A stretch of 15,283 bases of DNA from Chloroflexota bacterium (GCA_021806765.1 JAJZQR010000117.1:1-15283); one strand, 5' to 3'. Positions 1-6,340 are shown, counted from the stretch's first letter. Notes: generated by a model not told the origin, from the sequence alone. Program-made: numbers and translations.

Positions 1-1134
1 CACCTTCGTCGTCGGCTGCTGTTGGCTCGCGGGCAGCCCTGCGCTGAAGCTCACCTCTTTCGTCTCCGTTACCTTACCCTCGTAGTTGACCTTCCCTCGC
101 ACCGAGTACTTCCCGGCTTCGGGAACGTCGAGGAACAGCTCCAGGATGGCCAGTTCGCCGACAGGCACCACCCGTTCCCGCGACTCCACGACCTTGATCA
201 AGGCGTTGTCGCGATACACCTCGGCGGCCAGCGTGGCCTTGGTGTCGATCTTTCCAGTGTTTCGGAAGAATCCGACGGCCTTCGCCAGCGCCCCTACCTG
301 GGGCGCCGACTCGAGCCGGAGATCGTCCAGAACGCCCTGGCGGGTAAGGGTGCCTCGCGGCTGAATGTCGAACTTGATCTCCCGCTCGTCGACCTTCTCA
401 TTCCCGAGCATCACCGTGGTGGAAGCCAGATAGCTCCCCGCGGGCCTGCCCGAATGGTCCCATTCCGTCACGATCCGCTCGATGCTCTCCGGTTCCACCG
501 TCGTCTTGTCGGAGGATGCCTCGCCCACCACGGCCCCCTTATCGTTCTTCACCTGCAGCTTGATGGTGGGGGCGGCCTTCACGTTCCCCGTGTTCTGGAA
601 GAGGGTCCTGATCCGCAGCGGCGGCTGGTCCACCTCCGCCTCGTCCACGCTCTGGTCCAGCACCGCGCCGGCCAGCTTCTGAGTGCCGGTGACGTCGACC
701 TTCAGCTCCGCCACAACCCCTGCGGAAACCGCGGTCTGCCCCTTCTCCGGCTTCGCCGCCGCCTCCCCCATGATCCGAACGCTGCCCTGGTGCCCTCCGT
801 TGGGGGCGTCCTGGGGAACCGACATCCGTAGCAGCAGCCTCACGTCGCTCCGAGCGGGAGCAGCTACCTTGTCGAGGGGAACCGATGGATTGGCAGGGTC
901 GTAGAGGACCGCCCACTTCCCCACCTCCCCATCCATGATGAAGGTGAACACCAGGTCTGTGTCCTCCTGGTTGATGATGGTGAGGGTCCGGTCGTACTGG
1001 CTACCGCGCAGCGCGTCCTTCATGTCGATCTGCATGGGGAAGATCCCTATTCCAGCCGCCAGGACCCGGGTTGGGAACAGAGAGAGCAGCAGCGCTAGCG
1101 CTACCAGCAGCAACGACCTTCCCTTTCGAACCAT
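1..1134 (-). CDS. Secreted Ig-like-domain protein, partial (C-terminus beyond window)
   Basis: An open frame of 378 codons runs from an ATG at 1134 to the window edge without a stop, so the C-terminus is missing. The start has a strong ribosome site (GGAGGTGA at 1142-1149, 7 nt away). Residues 1-27 form a signal peptide: basic MVRKGR, a Leu/Ala-rich core, then VLAAG. Residues about 28-125 look like the N-terminal beta-sandwich of DUF916/WxL-associated proteins (motifs FPMQID, LTIINQEDTDLVFTF). Two further beta-rich repeats follow, each with an NTG motif (FQNTGNV at 179-185, FRNTGKI at 290-296), as in Ig-like/NEW3-type extracytoplasmic domains. The role is probably in the cell envelope or on the cell surface. 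The gene lies downstream of another secreted-protein gene on the same strand (158-bp gap) and may be its partner. The family assignment is inferred from pattern only. No enzyme motif is visible. Confidence 0.8.
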   Translation of the reverse strand, partial: MVRKGRSLLLVALALLLSLFPTRVLAAGIGIFPMQIDMKDALRGSQYDRTLTIINQEDTDLVFTFIMDGEVGKWAVLYDPANPSVPLDKVAAPARSDVRLLLRMSVPQDAPNGGHQGSVRIMGEAAAKPEKGQTAVSAGVVAELKVDVTGTQKLAGAVLDQSVDEAEVDQPPLRIRTLFQNTGNVKAAPTIKLQVKNDKGAVVGEASSDKTTVEPESIERIVTEWDHSGRPAGSYLASTTVMLGNEKVDEREIKFDIQPRGTLTRQGVLDDLRLESAPQVGALAKAVGFFRNTGKIDTKATLAAEVYRDNALIKVVESRERVVPVGELAILELFLDVPEAGKYSVRGKVNYEGKVTETKEVSFSAGLPASQQQPTTKV

Positions 1135-1180
1135 CGTCCCTTCACCTCCGATTCTTGTCCCATAAGTGATATTAGAGAAT

Positions 1181-1243
1181 GGCCGGCGGATGCCGGAGAG
1201 CCGGCCAGGGGGAGGCCGGTCTTGACGCGACCGGCTTCCCCCT
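1181..1243. repeat. Tandem GC-rich hairpins between two secreted-protein genes
   Basis: Two inverted repeats lie side by side. GGCCGGC (1181-1187) pairs with GCCGGCC (1200-1206). A 15-bp stem (1207-1221 with 1229-1243, one G-T pair, 7-nt loop) has the core GCCGGTC/GACCGGC. Neither strand has a T-tract after the stem, so a classical intrinsic terminator is unlikely. On the minus-strand transcript the structure would sit between the stop of the upstream gene and the ribosome site of the downstream one. There it could stabilise the 3' end, partly terminate transcription, or be a REP-type repeat. Confidence 0.55.
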
Positions 1244-1292
1244 CCCCTTCGGCGGCGGGTGCTAGAACTGCGACCCGTCGCCATCCGTTCGG

Positions 1293-2465
1293 CTACGAAC
1301 CCGTGGTGCAACTGGTGGTGACCCACATGTCGATGGACCCGGAGTAGCTGTCGTTAGGTATGGATTTTGGATGGATCGAGAGATCCAGCTCCGTGGGATC
1401 GTTGGAGAGCAGCGCCCTGTTGACGCAGACCGGCGCGCCCGACGCGACCGGATCGATCGTCACGAAGGGCGGGGCGAGGGTTTCCGTGCCGACGCTGATA
1501 TCGAAGCTGTTGATGACCTTCCCGAGCGTCGCACCCGCCAGGTCGTGGAAGTTCACGTTCAGGAAGATGTCGATGTTCCCCATGTTCTCGATCGTCGGCG
1601 GGGTGGAGCCGAAGTCCCGGTCGCCGGAGAGCACCTTGAAGGTGTTCGGGCTTATCGCTCCCCAGTTGATGGTGGTGAAGTCCTTCTTCCACCCCACGAT
1701 GGGCAGGTCGGTGAAGGTCTTGCTCAGCTGACCGATATTGCCGCTGGTGTCTGCCACGTAGGCCACGACCGTGTCGGTCCCGGCCGGCTGCTTCTTGGTG
1801 AGGGGACCCACCACCCGGAAGACCTCGACCTCCTGCTTGGTGCAGCGGACGTAGATGTTCTCAGCCTGAGCAGCCGTCAGCTGGCCGGTGTCGATGGCGG
1901 CCTCCAGGGGAGTGCCCACCGCCGTCCAGCTAGACAGGGCCGAGCAGGGCACCGTGGTCAGGTCCGCCGCCGTGTTCGGCTGCAGGTAGTCACTGGGACC
2001 GACACCCCAGCCGAAGGCGCTGCTGTTCCGGACGATCGACGGCATCGCCGGGTAAGCCGGCGCGGTGCCGTGGAGCTGGTACTTCAGCTGCCCGTTGGTA
2101 GCGAGCACCCGGATGAAGGCATCGTTGATCGCCCCGATGCCGTAGGGGCTCTCCACCACCCACCAGTACTCCATCAGCCTTATCGGGTCGTCATCCAGCA
2201 CCGGAGTAATCTGGATGCCCACCGTCGACATGTCGTCGTCGTGCTGGTGAGAGTTGGTGGCCGTGCCGTACTGGATCCCGGCCACGCTCGGCTGCATGTC
2301 GGGCAGCTGCCAGTTGAAGTCCACTGTCGGAGCCAACCCGGTGCCGTTCACCTGAGCACTTGCAGGAACGCTGACCGCTGGCGGGGTCGTCTGGGCGGCC
2401 ACCACCCCCACGCTCATCAGCCCCAAAACCAGAACCAGGAGACCCGCTTTCCAGATCCTTTTCAT
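1293..2465 (-). CDS. Secreted protein of unknown function, signal peptide plus beta-rich body
   Basis: This gene encodes 390 aa, starting at ATG 2465 with GGGAGA (2474-2479) 8 nt upstream. Residues 1-24 are a clear Sec signal peptide (MKRIWK, hydrophobic core, cleavage likely after VVAAQ). The mature part is Thr/Pro-rich at its start. It then has a long body with alternating hydrophobic residues suggesting beta-strands, an acidic HQHDDD cluster near residues 74-79, and few charged helices. Four cysteines (two in the middle, CSALS and RCTK; two near the C-terminus, VCVN and SCTTG) could form disulfides outside the cell. There is no LPXTG motif, lipobox or C-terminal membrane segment, so it is probably released or held by a partner. 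The secreted Ig-like protein gene lies 158 bp downstream on the same strand. I recognise no family and assign no function. Confidence 0.85.
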   Translation of the reverse strand: MKRIWKAGLLVLVLGLMSVGVVAAQTTPPAVSVPASAQVNGTGLAPTVDFNWQLPDMQPSVAGIQYGTATNSHQHDDDMSTVGIQITPVLDDDPIRLMEYWWVVESPYGIGAINDAFIRVLATNGQLKYQLHGTAPAYPAMPSIVRNSSAFGWGVGPSDYLQPNTAADLTTVPCSALSSWTAVGTPLEAAIDTGQLTAAQAENIYVRCTKQEVEVFRVVGPLTKKQPAGTDTVVAYVADTSGNIGQLSKTFTDLPIVGWKKDFTTINWGAISPNTFKVLSGDRDFGSTPPTIENMGNIDIFLNVNFHDLAGATLGKVINSFDISVGTETLAPPFVTIDPVASGAPVCVNRALLSNDPTELDLSIHPKSIPNDSYSGSIDMWVTTSCTTGS

Positions 2466-2485
2466 CGCACATTCTCCCTATGCTT

Positions 2486-2497
2486 GCTGAATTCAGC
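2486..2497. promoter_or_regulatory. 12-bp perfect palindrome upstream of secreted-protein gene
   Basis: GCTGAATTCAGC is perfectly self-complementary and lies 21 bp upstream of the start codon at 2465. It could be an operator or a short leader stem. No regulator can be named, and a palindrome of this length can occur by chance. Confidence 0.25.
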
Positions 2498-2550
2498 CTA
2501 TTCCGGATCCAGGAACTGGGTTTCGCGGCCTCCACCTTGCCGGCGTTTTC

Positions 2551-2633
2551 TGATATAGTGAAGCTGCGGCAGAGGCAAGGCTTCGGCCGGCCTTTGTCCG
2601 GGCCCCGACAGCTGATCCCTGTCGGGGTCCTTT
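2551..2633 (+). ncRNA. Possible short transcript with extended -10 and hairpin terminator
   Basis: An extended -10 (TGaTATAGT, 2551-2559) has no convincing -35 at the usual distance. About 40 bp downstream, an 11-bp stem (2601-2611 with 2619-2629, core CCCCGACAG/CTGTCGGGG, 7-nt loop) is followed by a weak U-tract (TCCTTT). The implied RNA would run from about 2566 to 2633, with a small AAGGC/GCCTT hairpin first. No plus-strand gene lies here that would need such a terminator. The hairpin is certain, but its transcription is a guess. Confidence 0.3.
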
Positions 2634-2686
2634 ACGTCTGAGCCCTCAAAAGGCACCACCTCCTTTCATCTTCTAGGGGATGAGAC

Positions 2687-2715
2687 TTGACCGCACCAGT
2701 GGCTCGCCCTATAAT
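2687..2715 (+). promoter_or_regulatory. Sigma70-type promoter (TTGACC-17-TATAAT)
   Basis: TTGACC (2687-2692) and TATAAT (2710-2715) are separated by exactly 17 bp, close to the housekeeping consensus. The predicted transcription start is about 2721-2722, which coincides with the first base of the hairpin RNA described next. No protein gene on the plus strand follows for more than 4 kb. Confidence 0.7.
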
Positions 2716-2721
2716 GGGCAT

Positions 2722-2793
2722 GAACAGTGGGTGGCAAGCATGCCCCCTGTTCCCGAGCCCCGGCGGTGGCGGCCGCTGAGGGGCTCTTCTTTT
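2722..2793 (+). ncRNA. Candidate orphan small RNA, about 72 nt, two hairpins
   Basis: Immediately after a strong promoter comes a bulged hairpin: GAACA 2722-2726 with TGTTC 2748-2752, GGG with CCC, and GGCA with TGCC around an AGCA tetraloop at 2737-2740. An intrinsic terminator ends the RNA. Promoter, structured body and terminator are spaced as in a free-standing small RNA and leave no room for a protein. It lies in an 825-bp space between two minus-strand genes and is antisense to neither. I checked for hallmarks of SRP RNA (GGAAG apical loop), tmRNA, 6S RNA and common riboswitches and saw none. Transcription is inferred from signals only. Confidence 0.55.
2755..2793 (+). terminator. Intrinsic terminator of the small RNA
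   Basis: GAGCCCC (2755-2761) pairs with GGGGCTC (2780-2786), and an inner GCGG/CCGC stem extends it. TTCTTTT (2787-2793) follows directly. This is the best-formed Rho-independent terminator in the window. Confidence 0.8.
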
Positions 2794-3140
2794 GTCTATG
2801 TCGGTGCGGCCTCGCGGCCTTCCCTTCCTACCTCGGTCCCTTCTGCCTTCCTGCCCTTCGGCTCCTCCTCAACTCCTCCCTCTCGCCCCGCGAGACAACC
2901 AGCCCATTGAGGCTGGCTTAGCCACTCTGCCTGTGGGGGAGATAACCGATAGTCCGAGCCGAGGACCCTCTGTAGCGAAGCCTTCCGGTCTCATTCTCGC
3001 GTGATAGTCCTCCGTTCCTGTAGCGTACGAGGCTACTAGTCCGCAGGGAAAACTACGCCGCGCCAGGCCGCAGTGACATCGCTGTAGTAGTCGGGGTTCG
3101 TACAGATATATAGCTCACTGCAGGAACAAAATACAACTAG

Positions 3141-3188
3141 TTGCTGGTTAGAATTGAGTTAGAGTTTTCGGTAGTGTCCAACCAGCAA
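3141..3188. repeat. 9-bp inverted repeat flanking an AT-rich 30-bp loop
   Basis: TTGCTGGTT (3141-3149) is matched by its inverse AACCAGCAA (3180-3188). The interior is AT-rich, unlike the surrounding DNA. It could be an operator, a decayed insertion-sequence end or chance. No transposase is present. Confidence 0.35.
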
Positions 3189-3192
3189 GAGG

Positions 3193-3217
3193 GGGCGGTG
3201 CGCACAGGGCACCGCCC
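3193..3217. repeat. GC-rich hairpin ending in CCCTACG, downstream of response regulator
   Basis: GGGCGGTGC (3193-3201) pairs with GCACCGCCC (3209-3217), with a 7-nt loop, followed by TACGT. The same hairpin-then-CCCTACGTA ending occurs at 9946-9960, so this is probably a half copy of the same interspersed repeat family. It lies about 70 bp beyond the response-regulator stop and may also act as a weak terminator for it. Confidence 0.5.
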
Positions 3218-3289
3218 TACGTGGGTGACTTATGGAACGGCGCACTTAGCCGTCCTTCAGGAAGCAAGAGGCAGACGGTCAGAGCCGGG

Positions 3290-4012
3290 TTAGACTACTT
3301 TGCCGGGTGCCGGCTCGGCGGCCTCCCCGTCCCCCAGGTAGTAGCCGCGGCCGCGCTTCGTCAGGATGTACCTGGGCCGGCTGGGGTCCGTCTCCACCTT
3401 CTGCCGCAGGTACCAGATGTACAGCTTGAGGTAGCCTTCTTCCTCCATGTACTCCGGTCCCCACACCTGGGTCAGAAGCTCGCGGCGGGGGATCACCTCG
3501 CTGGGGCGAGCGGCCAGGGCGGCCAGGAGGCGGAACTCCGTGGGGGTGAGCTCGATCGGCTCCCCGTCCTTCGTCACCTCCTGCCTGGGCAGGTCTATCC
3601 GCAGCTCCCCGACGGCGACCTCCGTTTGCTTCGGCGGCCCGCCCGCCAAGCGGCTGCGCCGGAGCAGGGCCTCCACCTGGGCCACCAGCACCGAGAGGTC
3701 GAAGGGCTTGGTCATGTAGATGTCGGCGCCGTCGCGCAGGCCCCTCAGCTTGCTCCACTCCTCGTCCATGGCCGTCAGCATCAGTATCGGGACATCCGAG
3801 ATCTCGCGCATGCGGCGGCAGGCTTCCCATCCGTCCATCTGCGGCAGCATGACGTCCAGGATTACCAGGTCGGGTTGCTCCTGCTGCACCTGGTCCAGGG
3901 CCTCCAGACCGTCACGGGCGATGACCACCCCGTAGTCCGCTTCCTCCATGGTGAGCCTCACCACCTCGGTGAGCAGCTCGTCGTCGTCGGCCAGCAGAAT
4001 CCTCGCATTCAT
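3290..4012 (-). CDS. Orphan OmpR/PhoB-family response regulator
   Basis: This gene encodes 240 aa from ATG 4012, preceded by CGAGGG (4021-4026) 8 nt away. A longer reading from TTG 4069 adds 19 residues not typical of the family, so 4012 is preferred. The receiver domain (about 1-118) has the acidic pair D9/D10, the phosphoacceptor Asp in LVILDVMLP (D53), the Thr of LMLTAMD, and the Lys of YMTKPF. The output domain is a winged helix (about 130-228) with the LTPTEFRLLAALA motif and the RGRGYYLG wing. It should bind promoter DNA when phosphorylated. No histidine kinase is adjacent, because the nearest kinase gene has its own overlapping regulator. The partner therefore lies elsewhere, or this regulator cross-talks with the kinase at 4349-5575. 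Confidence 0.93.
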   Translation of the reverse strand: MNARILLADDDELLTEVVRLTMEEADYGVVIARDGLEALDQVQQEQPDLVILDVMLPQMDGWEACRRMREISDVPILMLTAMDEEWSKLRGLRDGADIYMTKPFDLSVLVAQVEALLRRSRLAGGPPKQTEVAVGELRIDLPRQEVTKDGEPIELTPTEFRLLAALAARPSEVIPRRELLTQVWGPEYMEEEGYLKLYIWYLRQKVETDPSRPRYILTKRGRGYYLGDGEAAEPAPGKVV

Positions 4013-4177
4013 TGGTCGTGCCCTCGTCTCGGACCGCAACTGGAGATCAACGGATTGTTGAGATGACAACTACAACATAGCCTGATCGAATATACTGCAA
4101 TCTATGTACCACTTATTAGATCCAGGGGCATGGTTCGCAGATAGAGTGACAGTCTAGTGAAGGCAGCCTCTCTAGAT

Positions 4178-4281
4178 CGTCATGCCCGACCTGATCGGGC
4201 ATCCAGGGGTCCACGTTGGCGTGTAGGAGTGGCCTCACGAGGAGATGGGATGCCTGGACCCCCGCCTTCGCGGGGGTGACG
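4178..4281. repeat. Interspersed palindromic element bounded by CGTCA/TGACG
   Basis: The 104-bp segment starts with CGTCA (4178-4182) and ends with TGACG (4277-4281). It contains two perfect hairpins, ATGCCCGA/TCGGGCAT (4182-4189 with 4195-4202) and ACCCCCGC/GCGGGGGT (4258-4265 with 4270-4277). Alternative pairing joins GGGGTCCA (4206-4213) to TGGACCCC (4255-4262). The sequence type (CGTCA...GCGG..TGACG) is a known style of interspersed bacterial repeat and matches the hairpin at 9726-9753. It fills most of the 279-bp space between the kinase operon and the orphan response regulator (4070-4348), where I see no gene. Confidence 0.65.
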
Positions 4282-4348
4282 TTGGCAATAGACTGTAACT
4301 CTATCTACCCGCCCTCGTGAACCATGCCGATCCAGGCGATAGTTGCAG

Positions 4349-5575
4349 TTATGCGGTTCGAGCGGATTCTGCCGTGGGGGTGAGTAGTGGGAGGGTGAAG
4401 TGGAAGGCGCTGCCTCGGCCCGGCTCGCTTTCCGCCCAGATGCTGCCCCCCTGGGCCTCGATCAGCTGCTTGGCCACCGAGAGACCGAGGCCGGATCCAC
4501 CGCTGGATCGCGCCCTCGATTTGTCCACCCGGTAGAAGCGGTCGAAGATCCAGGGAAGCTCCTCGGCGGGGATGCCGGACCCGGTGTCCGATACGGTGAC
4601 TTGGACGCAGTTTGCCGTTGCTGTAGCCGCACCCTGACCCTCTCCCAAAGGGAGAGGGGATTTCGCGGAGACCCGCACCGCGCCTCCCGAGGGGGTGTAG
4701 CGCAGGGCGTTGCTCATCAGGTTCCTCAGCACCTGACCCACTCGATCCGGATCGCCGAAGACCCGCGGCAGCTCCTCCGGCAGCTCCGTCTCCAGCCGCA
4801 CCCCGCGCTCGTCGCCCTGGGGCTGGATGCCCGAAACGGTTCCACGCACCAGCTCGCCCAGATCGAACGGTTGGAGATGGAGGGGCAGGTGTCCGGCTTC
4901 CGCCAGAGAGAGATCCCTCAGGTCGGTGACCAGGCGGCCCAGCAGTTGGGTCTCTTCCTGCAGGGAGACCAGCCGTTCCGGGGTAGCCTCCACCACTCCA
5001 TCGACCATCGCCTCCAGGTTCCCCTGGATTATGGAGAGGGGCGTCTTCAGCTCGTGGGCTATGTCGCTCAGCAGCTGCTTCCTCTGCTCCTCGTTCCTGG
5101 CGAGGCTGCCCGCCATGCCGTTGAAGGCTTTCGCCAGGGCGGCGAGTTCGTCCCGGGAGCGGAGATCCACCCTCTGGGAGAAGTCCCCCGCCGCTACCCG
5201 TTGGGAGGCGAGGGTGAGCCTCTTCAGGGGTGCGGTGATCTGCCGGCTAAGCAAGAACCCCAGCAGCAGGGCCGCCGCCAGGGCGATGCCCCCGGCCAGC
5301 CAGAGGGAGCGGTTGACGCTGTCCAGGAACCGGCGCTCGGGGCTGCCGGCCACCTGCATCATCTGACGCATTGCATCCGCCATGGTGGAGCCCCCGCCGG
5401 AGCCCCGCCCCATCATCCCACCCACCGCCGTTTGCTGCGAGGAGAGGCCACCGCCCACCAGGTAGTCGCCGAACTCGGCGGTGGTGAAGCGGTTGGCCAG
5501 GTAGCCGACTATCAGCACTCCCACCAGGGCCACGGCCACGAAGCCGATGGCGAGCTTGAAGGTGACGCTACGCAT
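4349..5575 (-). CDS. Membrane sensor histidine kinase, second gene of two-component operon
   Basis: This gene encodes 408 aa. TM1 is about residues 7-27. A short external loop (about 28-90) is rich in Gly and Met (GGMMGRGSGGGS, MRQMMQV). TM2 is about 91-110, and a HAMP linker spans about 110-162. The DHp domain carries the phosphoacceptor His174 in SDIAHELKTPL. The HATPase_c domain has the N-box (N285, N289), G1 DTGSGI (330-335) and G2 GGSGLGLS (359-366), so all catalytic motifs are intact. Residues 306-315 (SPLPLGEGQG) are encoded by a palindromic repeat inserted between two ATPase strands, with a low-complexity Ala/Thr tail after it. The start ATG 5575 overlaps the stop of the upstream regulator gene by 8 bp, implying translational coupling. 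It should phosphorylate that regulator. The signal sensed is unknown; the Met-rich loop makes a metal such as copper conceivable. Confidence 0.95.
   Translation of the reverse strand: MRSVTFKLAIGFVAVALVGVLIVGYLANRFTTAEFGDYLVGGGLSSQQTAVGGMMGRGSGGGSTMADAMRQMMQVAGSPERRFLDSVNRSLWLAGGIALAAALLLGFLLSRQITAPLKRLTLASQRVAAGDFSQRVDLRSRDELAALAKAFNGMAGSLARNEEQRKQLLSDIAHELKTPLSIIQGNLEAMVDGVVEATPERLVSLQEETQLLGRLVTDLRDLSLAEAGHLPLHLQPFDLGELVRGTVSGIQPQGDERGVRLETELPEELPRVFGDPDRVGQVLRNLMSNALRYTPSGGAVRVSAKSPLPLGEGQGAATATANCVQVTVSDTGSGIPAEELPWIFDRFYRVDKSRARSSGGSGLGLSVAKQLIEAQGGSIWAESEPGRGSAFHFTLPLLTPTAESARTA
4638..4658. repeat. Perfect palindromic repeat inside the kinase coding region
   Basis: CCCTCTCCC (4638-4646) and GGGAGAGGG (4650-4658) form a 9-bp stem around AAA, preceded by ACCCTGA. 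This is the style of a widespread interspersed repeat usually found between genes. Here it is read in frame as SPLPLGEG within the ATPase domain of the kinase. Confidence 0.7.
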
Positions 5576-6266
5576 GGGGACGCTCCGCGAACTTGTAGCC
5601 CACGCCGTATACGGTCAGCAGGTAGGTGGGATGCTGGGGGTCGCGCTCGACCTTCTGTCTGAGGTTCTTGACGTGGGCGTCGATGGTTCGCTCGTATCCC
5701 TCGAAGGCCTCCCCCTGAACCTGGTCGAGCAGTTGGAGTCGGGTAAACACTCGACCCGGGTGTCGCATCAGCACCTCCAGGAGGCGGAACTCGGTGGGGG
5801 TGAGGTCCAGCGCTTCGTCGCCCCGCATGACCTGGTGGCGGGCTGGGTCGAGGACCAGGTCGCCCGTTCTCAGGGTCTCCTGGGGAGGCTGGGGAGGGGA
5901 GCCGGCCCGCCGCAGCACGGTGCGCACCCGGGCAACTACCTCCCTTGGGCTGAAGGGCTTGGTGACGTAGTCATCGGCTCCCAGTTCCAGGCCGATCAGC
6001 TTGTCGGTTTCCTCGTCCCGAGCCGTGAGCATGATGATGGGGACAGCCGATTCCCGCCGAAGCCGCCGGCAGACCTCCAGCCCGTCTATCACCGGCAGAT
6101 TGAGGTCCAGCACCACCAGTTGGGGTTCCTTGCGATGAAAGGCATCCAGGGCGGCACCGCCGTCGGCCACTACCGCTACCTGATAGCCCTCCCTCTCCAG
6201 GTACAGCTTCAGCAGTTCGGAGATCTTAGGCTCGTCCTCCACCACCAGTATAGTCTCTCTGGCCAA
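5568..6266 (-). CDS. OmpR/PhoB-family response regulator, first gene of two-component operon
   Basis: This gene encodes 232 aa. The receiver domain (1-118) has E10/D11, phosphoacceptor D54 in VVLDLNLP, T81 and K103 (VTKPF). A winged-helix DNA-binding domain (about 130-228) has LTPTEFRLLEVLM and ends with the typical YGVGYKF wing. The start is a TTG at 6266 giving MARETILVVEDE. GGGAGAG lies 4 nt upstream, and no in-frame ATG is close. The gene precedes and overlaps the histidine kinase gene, so the two form a cognate pair. It is likely transcribed from the extended -10 promoter at 6356-6364, through a leader with a tandem repeat and a hairpin, and may autoregulate. Its targets are not visible here. 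Confidence 0.95.
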   Translation of the reverse strand: MARETILVVEDEPKISELLKLYLEREGYQVAVVADGGAALDAFHRKEPQLVVLDLNLPVIDGLEVCRRLRRESAVPIIMLTARDEETDKLIGLELGADDYVTKPFSPREVVARVRTVLRRAGSPPQPPQETLRTGDLVLDPARHQVMRGDEALDLTPTEFRLLEVLMRHPGRVFTRLQLLDQVQGEAFEGYERTIDAHVKNLRQKVERDPQHPTYLLTVYGVGYKFAERPHA

Positions 6267-6295
6267 TGTGCTCTCCCAAAGGGCGTAGCATATTC

Positions 6296-6340
6296 AGGAC
6301 TGGGGGCCCAGGACTGGGGGCCCAGGACTAACCGTCCTGG
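6296..6340. repeat. 14-bp tandem repeat and hairpin in the two-component operon leader
   Basis: The unit AGGACTGGGGGCCC occurs twice head to tail (6296-6309, 6310-6323), followed by a partial third AGGACTA. The end of the array forms a 7-bp hairpin, CCAGGAC (6322-6328) with GTCCTGG (6334-6340). It lies between the operon promoter and the TTG start, so it would be transcribed as part of the 5' leader. Confidence 0.7.

Larger units (their letters stand above)
2794..3289. other. Gene-free stretch with scattered inverted repeats
   Basis: I see no convincing coding frame on either strand here. The stretch contains a small hairpin CCAGCC/GGCTGG (2899-2904 with 2911-2916). A patch at about 3085-3180 is clearly more AT-rich than its neighbours, and two inverted repeats near its right end are listed separately. 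The base composition shift could mark remnants of an inserted element. Confidence 0.5.

Noticed and set aside
1371..2558. Long open frame of 395 aa on the plus strand opposite the secreted-protein gene
   Set aside because: The product is Arg/His/Val/Gly-rich with no domain pattern, and it lies antisense to a gene with a signal peptide and ribosome site. It is a shadow of GC-rich codon usage.
2495..2656. Minus-strand GTG frame of about 54 codons after a perfect AAAGGAGGTG
   Set aside because: The start is only 2 nt from the core ribosome site, the composition is not protein-like, and the frame crosses a plus-strand terminator hairpin.
2722..2793. Identification as SRP (4.5S), 6S or tmRNA
   Set aside because: There is no GGAAG-type apical loop, no long bubble helix and no tag-coding or tRNA-like ends. 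The RNA is also too short for 6S or tmRNA.
4013..4069. TTG-started extension of the orphan response regulator
   Set aside because: It adds 19 non-conserved residues. The family start at the first receiver strand (NARILLADDD) fits ATG 4012 with its own ribosome site.
4340..4365. Possible tRNA T-arm (GGTTCGA)
   Set aside because: No cloverleaf arms or acceptor stem can be built around it, and it lies in the 3' end of the kinase gene.
4400..5662. 420-aa open frame on the plus strand opposite the histidine kinase
   Set aside because: The kinase on the minus strand has every catalytic motif. The plus-strand product is a low-complexity shadow.
6296..6330. Short CRISPR-like tandem repeat
   Set aside because: The units are directly adjacent without spacers and only 14 bp long. 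It is not a CRISPR array.
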